A DNA stretch of 9,173 nucleotides, from positions 1-9,173 of the forward strand of contig CALGIY010000090.1 in assembly GCA_937914965.1 (NCBI GenBank), written 5' to 3'. The number at the start of each line of letters is the position of its first letter. Position 1 is the first letter of the stretch. The notes below the pieces were generated by a model, which had not been told where the DNA came from, searched no databases, and worked only from the letters and a program-made list of their open reading frames with translations. This DNA is from an uncultured Thermoanaerobacteraceae bacterium (GTDB lineage: Bacteria; Bacillota; DSM-12270; Thermacetogeniales; Thermacetogeniaceae). Below are positions 5,812 to 9,173 of the stretch, piece after piece. The translations under genes were made by a program, and so were the position numbers.

Positions 5812-5853
5812 AGCTATGCTTGCTAATTTGTTTTATGGCAGGAGGAGTTACCA

Positions 5854-6441
5854 TTGAAGAAGACTCGCGGAAACAAAAAAAACCTGTTTTCTAAGTTTCT
5901 CAATAAAAGAGAGACTTCACAACGCCTGGACACCCGTCGGAAAAAGAAACTAGTCCTGGTGGGCACTCCCAATGTAGGTAAAAGCGTGATTTTTAATATT
6001 TTGACCGGGACCTATGTCACTGTATCCAACTACCCGGGAACCACAGTAGAGGTAACTAGAGGAACAGGAAGGTTTAATCAAGATGCTTATGAGGTGATCG
6101 ACACCCCTGGCATGTATTCCCTCTTTCCGATAACTGAAGAGGAACAAGTAACCAGAACACTCCTGCTGGTGGAAAAGCCAGATATTGTTCTGCATGTTGT
6201 TGATGCCAAAAACCTTGAGCGAATGCTCCCCCTTACCCTACAGCTGTTGGAGGCCGGGATGCCTGTTATTCTTACCGTCAACATGATGGATGAGGCAGAA
6301 AGAATCGGCCGCAGCATTAATTTGGACAAACTCTCCAGGTTGCTCGGAATCCCTGTAGTGGGAACAGCAGCAGCAGTAAACCGCGGTATAGATCAATTGA
6401 AAAGGATGGTGGCGGAGTATGTCAGGAAACGTGTCGCCTGA
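5854..6441 (+). CDS. feoB: FeoB GTPase domain protein (split FeoB, N-terminal part)
   Basis: This is the cytosolic G-protein module that drives ferrous-iron uptake by FeoB, here as a separate 195-residue protein. All G motifs are present: G1 GTPNVGKS (37-44), G2 Thr64 in NYPGTTVE, G3 DTPG (83-86), G4 NMMD (143-146) and a G5-like GTAA (170-173). An unusual basic N-terminal extension of about 30 residues precedes the domain; FeoB normally starts almost at the G1 strand. The start is TTG, supported by AGGAGGAG six bases upstream, with no in-frame ATG available. The 3' end overlaps the permease gene by 23 bases in a different frame, so the pair is translationally coupled or results from a frameshift. 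Two Fur-like boxes and a TTGACA promoter precede it. It must work with the next product, since it has no membrane segment. Confidence 0.9.
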   Translation: MKKTRGNKKNLFSKFLNKRETSQRLDTRRKKKLVLVGTPNVGKSVIFNILTGTYVTVSNYPGTTVEVTRGTGRFNQDAYEVIDTPGMYSLFPITEEEQVTRTLLLVEKPDIVLHVVDAKNLERMLPLTLQLLEAGMPVILTVNMMDEAERIGRSINLDKLSRLLGIPVVGTAAAVNRGIDQLKRMVAEYVRKRVA

Positions 6442-7882
6442 TCAGGGCTTCGCCCTCCAGTATGATGAACCAATTGAAAGAGCCCTGACTGGTATTGAAA
6501 AACTGCTCAAAGCCAGGTACACATTCTCCAAGCGCATGATCGCCTTGCTCCTGCTCCAAGAGGAAGCGGAAATCATCAAGATGGCCCAACTTCGGGAGGC
6601 CAGCTTCCCGCAGATCTTTGCCATCATTCAGAATACCAGGTCGAAATACAAAGACCCCCTGCGCTATGTGATCACCCTGCAGCGGCAGGAGAAAGCAAAT
6701 GATATCCTCTCCCAGGTAATAAGTGACAGCAAAAAAACAACTCGTCTCCAGTCGGTGCTTGACCGCATCACAATCCAACCCCTAACCGGGATCCCAATCC
6801 TGCTTGTGGTTCTCTACTACGGATTGTACAAATTTGTAGGCCAGTTTGGCGCGGGTACACTGGTTGACCTGATCGAAGGAAACCTTTTCGAAATATATAT
6901 CAACCCCTGGGTTAATCAGTTTGTAGCAAAGACCATCCCCTGGCACGCTCTCCAGACACTGCTTGCTTTTGACTACGGCATTATCACCCTGGGTCTGCGC
7001 TACGCAGTAGCCATCATTCTACCCATTGTGGGCACATTTTTCTTGGCCTTTTCCCTGCTCGAGGATTCCGGCTACCTCCCCCGCCTTGCTCTGCTGGTAG
7101 ACCGCCTTTTTAAAAAAATTGGTCTGAACGGGAGAGCAGTAATCCCCATGACCCTGGGGTTTGGATGTGACACCATGGCAACACTGGTAAGCAGGACCCT
7201 GGAAACAAAAAGAGAGCGGGTAATTGCTACCCTGCTCTTAGCACTGGCCATACCTTGCTCTGCCCAACTGGGTGTAATGATCGGCCTGCTGTCAGGAAGG
7301 CCTTTGGCTCTGGCGACCTGGGCAGGGTTCGTGATCCTTGTCTTTCTCTTGGTGGGTTACCTGGCAGCAAAGATCATACCTGGGGAGATGCCTGCCTTTT
7401 ACATGGAACTTCCCCCTCTGCGCCTCCCCAGGATTTCCAACATATTAGAGAAGACTATTTCTCGTATGCAGTGGTACTTCCTGGAGATTGTTCCCTTCTT
7501 TATCCTGGCCAGCGTTCTTATCTGGGCTGGAAATATAACTGGCATCTTTGATGCCATCATTAATGGGACCGCCCCCCTGATGCAGGCACTGGGACTCCCA
7601 ACAGAAGCGGCAGAGGTCTTTCTCTTTGGCTTCTTCCGCAGGGACTACGGAGCAGCAGGTCTCTATGATCTCCAAAAAGGAGGAGTATTATCAGGAGTAC
7701 AGTTGGTAGTCGCCTCTGTAACCCTAACGCTTTTTGTACCCTGCATTGCCCAATTCGCTATCATGATCAAGGAACGGGGATGGAAAACCGCCCTGGCTAT
7801 CGCCGGCTTCATCTTCCCCTTCGCCTTTTTATGCGGTTATATTCTCAATTTGATCCTCTCACTGCTGGGAGTAGTCCTTTAA
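6419..7882 (+). CDS. feoB: FeoB ferrous-iron permease (split FeoB, helical and membrane part)
   Basis: This 487-residue protein carries the part of FeoB after the G domain. Residues 12-105 match the cytosolic helical (GDI-like) region, starting with the YDEPIERAL motif. From about 120 onward it is the polytopic membrane core, with two Gate-type segments around 190-290 and 350-450. Conserved family sequences are LNGRAVIPMTLGFGCDT with Cys250, AIPCSAQLG with Cys280, RRDYGAAGLYDL (408-418) and TLFVPCIAQ with Cys442. These cysteines lie on the proposed iron path. The ATG start overlaps the GTPase gene by 23 bases; the frame opens at 6401 and this is its only start. A weak GGTGGCGG lies upstream. 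GTPase plus permease total 682 residues, close to an ordinary fused FeoB, and homology continues almost without a gap across the junction. Confidence 0.92.
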   Translation: MSGNVSPDQGFALQYDEPIERALTGIEKLLKARYTFSKRMIALLLLQEEAEIIKMAQLREASFPQIFAIIQNTRSKYKDPLRYVITLQRQEKANDILSQVISDSKKTTRLQSVLDRITIQPLTGIPILLVVLYYGLYKFVGQFGAGTLVDLIEGNLFEIYINPWVNQFVAKTIPWHALQTLLAFDYGIITLGLRYAVAIILPIVGTFFLAFSLLEDSGYLPRLALLVDRLFKKIGLNGRAVIPMTLGFGCDTMATLVSRTLETKRERVIATLLLALAIPCSAQLGVMIGLLSGRPLALATWAGFVILVFLLVGYLAAKIIPGEMPAFYMELPPLRLPRISNILEKTISRMQWYFLEIVPFFILASVLIWAGNITGIFDAIINGTAPLMQALGLPTEAAEVFLFGFFRRDYGAAGLYDLQKGGVLSGVQLVVASVTLTLFVPCIAQFAIMIKERGWKTALAIAGFIFPFAFLCGYILNLILSLLGVVL

Positions 7883-7883
7883 T

Positions 7884-7908
7884 GGACAGGGGGACGGTTC
7901 TGGGGTCC
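7884..7908 (+). repeat. Fragment of a dispersed GGGGACGGTTC-type repeat
   Basis: The gap between the permease and FeoA genes holds a G-rich motif built as GGACAGGG, GGACGGTTCTGG and GGTCC, with GGAC and GTCC at the tips able to pair. Motifs of the type GGGGACGGTTC...GTCC are scattered through many clostridial genomes, some beside REP-associated tyrosine transposases. This looks like one degenerate copy; the link is from memory and only one copy is in the window. Confidence 0.4.
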
Positions 7909-7951
7909 ACATATAAATAGCAAACCTGACCCAATTGGAGGTGGTATATTA

Positions 7952-8380
7952 ATGAAGTGCAGTTTTTGTGGAAAAGAATTCAATGAAATACACGCCCACG
8001 GGTGTGGTCCCTGCCCTATGCGATCAAACTGCGGCAAGGTAAAGTGCCCTCACTGTGGTTTCGAAATGCCTCAGGAAAACATAATCTGGAGGTGGTTCCG
8101 GCGCCGCAGAGGTAGTGCTGGGAAAGGAAGGGGTCTGCAGAGGAGACACAGGCGCCAGGAGTGTATGTTGTCACAGTTAGCAGCAACAGAAGAGGCCGTT
8201 ATCTCCCGCATCGATACCGGGAACCCTAGAACACTTAATAAAATCATGGCGCTGGGAATTCTTCCAGGGATGAAAGTGACCATGATTCAAAAGTATCCAT
8301 CCTTTGTCTTCCAGGTGGGGAATACCCGCGTCACTGCAGATGAAAATATGGTCAATGACATCCTGGTGCAGAAGGAATAG
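7952..8380 (+). CDS. feoA: FeoA-domain protein with N-terminal cysteine-rich metal-binding domain
   Basis: The C-terminal half (about residues 71-142) is an SH3-like FeoA domain, the small cytosolic partner of FeoB. Its features are LSQLAATEEAVISRID, then LNKIMALGILPGMKVTMIQ, then the VGNTRVTADENMVNDILV end. The N-terminal 42 residues form a compact metal site: Cys3-x2-Cys6, His14, His16, Cys18, Cys21, Cys27 and Cys32-x2-Cys35, resembling a zinc ribbon or rubredoxin-like knuckle. A strongly basic linker (RRRR, RRHRR) joins them. Ordinary FeoA has about 75-85 residues, so at 142 this is a clear fusion. The ATG has GGAGGTGG seven bases upstream, 69 bases after the permease gene. The added domain could sense or deliver iron, or bind nucleic acid; the sequence alone cannot decide. 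Confidence 0.87.
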   Translation: MKCSFCGKEFNEIHAHGCGPCPMRSNCGKVKCPHCGFEMPQENIIWRWFRRRRGSAGKGRGLQRRHRRQECMLSQLAATEEAVISRIDTGNPRTLNKIMALGILPGMKVTMIQKYPSFVFQVGNTRVTADENMVNDILVQKE

Positions 8381-9109
8381 TTATCTTGCCAAGCCAACTA
8401 ACAACATCGTGGCCAACATATAGATCGATGCCGCTTTGAATAGCAAAAAATTACGTTTCTCAGTCGGAAATACAGAACAGAAAACAGCAACAGCTATCAG
8501 TACCACAACAGAGAGAACTGAAGCCCCCAGGTAAGTGCCTCGCACACCATTCAAGATAACCGCCAGCAGCATCGCCAGTCCAGTCAAAATGGTAGATCCA
8601 GCCAGAACCAACCGGGTTAGATCTACCCCATAAATAGAAGGAAACGTAGGAACTTCTGCGGATTTATAGTCATCAGCATACCGCATGGCAAAGGTCAAAA
8701 TGTGAATCGGAATCCAAAGTAAAATCGCCAGGGCAAGCAGTACACCGACCATGTCAATACAACCTGTTCCCAGTGCTCTCCCCGCCAAAACTGGCATCCC
8801 CCCGGAAACTCCCCCTGGAATTACAGAAAAGGGAGTTTTCCTTTTCAGCCACATAGTATAAACACCAGCATGGAAAAACAAACCTGCAGCCACAACTATG
8901 CCGTATAAAGGGGTCAACGTAAATGCCCAGGCAACACCGACTATAGAAATCAATGACCCGAAAGCGAGCGCCTCTCGGGGAAGCAAAACCCCAGCAGGCA
9001 GCGGACGCTTGATGGTCCGCGGCATCTTGGCATCAATATCGCGGTCAACATACATATTGAGCACAGTGCTGCCGCTGATGGCCAGGAAAAGACTGCCCAG
9101 TAGAGACAA
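8381..9109 (-). CDS. ctaB: UbiA-family prenyltransferase, CtaB-like protoheme IX farnesyltransferase, N-terminus missing
   Basis: UbiA-family integral membrane enzymes transfer prenyl groups; CtaB makes haem O from haem b. The first Asp-rich motif is NMYVDRDID (Asn18, Asp22, Asp26), followed by the CtaB-like RTIKRPLPAG. YTMWLKRKTPFSVIPGG and the second motif YADDYKSAEVPTFP (144-157) also fit CtaB, although the usual PHFW is replaced by PIHI (134-137). About seven helices are visible in 242 residues against about 290-300 in the family. The start shown is a TTG with no convincing ribosome binding site. Family-like residues (GTFDGAFDWKIT) continue in frame upstream to 9145, where a stop at 9146-9148 interrupts. 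The first helix, with its KPR motif, is absent, so the gene is probably broken or cut by the window edge. Its stop codon abuts that of feoA. Another UbiA-type activity remains possible. Confidence 0.8.
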   Translation of the reverse strand: MSLLGSLFLAISGSTVLNMYVDRDIDAKMPRTIKRPLPAGVLLPREALAFGSLISIVGVAWAFTLTPLYGIVVAAGLFFHAGVYTMWLKRKTPFSVIPGGVSGGMPVLAGRALGTGCIDMVGVLLALAILLWIPIHILTFAMRYADDYKSAEVPTFPSIYGVDLTRLVLAGSTILTGLAMLLAVILNGVRGTYLGASVLSVVVLIAVAVFCSVFPTEKRNFLLFKAASIYMLATMLLVGLAR

Positions 9110-9145
9110 TGTGATTTTCCAATCAAATGCCCCATCAAAAGTACC

Positions 9146-9173
9146 TTATAGATCATATATACTACTCCCTCCT
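9146..9173. other. Short non-homologous tail at the ctaB 5' end
   Basis: From 9146 the ctaB frame hits a stop and the expected first membrane helix does not appear in any frame. On the minus strand the last bases read AGGAGGGAGTAG followed by an ATG at 9156, but that frame does not continue into CtaB. As at the left end, similarity stops within a few dozen bases of the window edge, suggesting an assembly end or an insertion. Confidence 0.5.

Noticed and set aside
6422..6778. A 118-codon minus-strand frame
   Set aside because: It is antisense to the FeoB permease helical region, which is well conserved in its own frame.
8950..9156. A 68-codon minus-strand frame with ATG and AGGAGG upstream
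   Set aside because: It overlaps ctaB in another frame and does not contain the missing CtaB N-terminus; the ribosome binding site is 11 bases away and probably fortuitous.
1..9173. CRISPR array, prophage, transposase or defence system
   Set aside because: No regularly spaced repeats, no transposase or integrase frame and no defence-type domains are present in any frame.

Overview
The window looks like a chromosomal segment of an anaerobic Firmicute of the class Clostridia. The evidence is the gene order trigger factor - clpP - clpX directly downstream of a tRNA-Leu, strong AGGAGG-type ribosome binding sites, several TTG/GTG starts, and a radical SAM/SPASM enzyme next to a ferrous-iron transport operon. 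Base composition is moderate (roughly mid-40s % GC by eye), except for short AT-rich stretches at both ends.

Right-to-left on the minus strand, positions 3085 to 55 hold a protein quality-control block: a tRNA-Leu(UAG) with a good sigma-A-type promoter, tig (trigger factor), clpP, and the first 218 codons of clpX. ClpX then stops matching its family abruptly at position 54, and the last 54 bases of the window on that side are foreign, very AT-rich sequence. Between this block and the next lies a 35-codon gene on the plus strand for a single-helix membrane peptide, followed by a strong bidirectional terminator.

Positions 3408 to 5265 (minus strand) hold an ArsR/SmtB-type metal sensor with a CVC metal-binding box, and upstream of it a 455-residue radical SAM/SPASM enzyme of unknown substrate. 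A terminator hairpin separates the two. The radical SAM gene has a near-consensus promoter with a perfect inverted repeat over its -10 box.

Positions 5459 to 5853 form a long divergent regulatory region full of symmetric elements: a structured segment, a 14-bp palindrome, a TTGACA promoter with a Fur-like box inside its spacer, a leader stem-loop, an AATTG-type palindrome shared with the arsR upstream region, and a second Fur-like box. It drives a plus-strand ferrous-iron uptake operon (5854-8380). In this operon FeoB is split into a GTPase protein and a membrane permease protein whose genes overlap by 23 bases, followed by a cysteine-rich metal-binding domain fused to FeoA.

The plus-strand operon runs back-to-back into a convergent, N-terminally incomplete UbiA-family prenyltransferase that most resembles protoheme IX farnesyltransferase (CtaB). 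Its homology also breaks close to the window end. The theme of the right two thirds is iron: ferrous uptake, an Fe-S enzyme, a metal sensor and a haem-modifying enzyme. I see no CRISPR array and no complete mobile element. The most unusual items are the split, overlapping feoB, the dense operator architecture in front of it, and the abrupt breaks in clpX and ctaB at the window ends.
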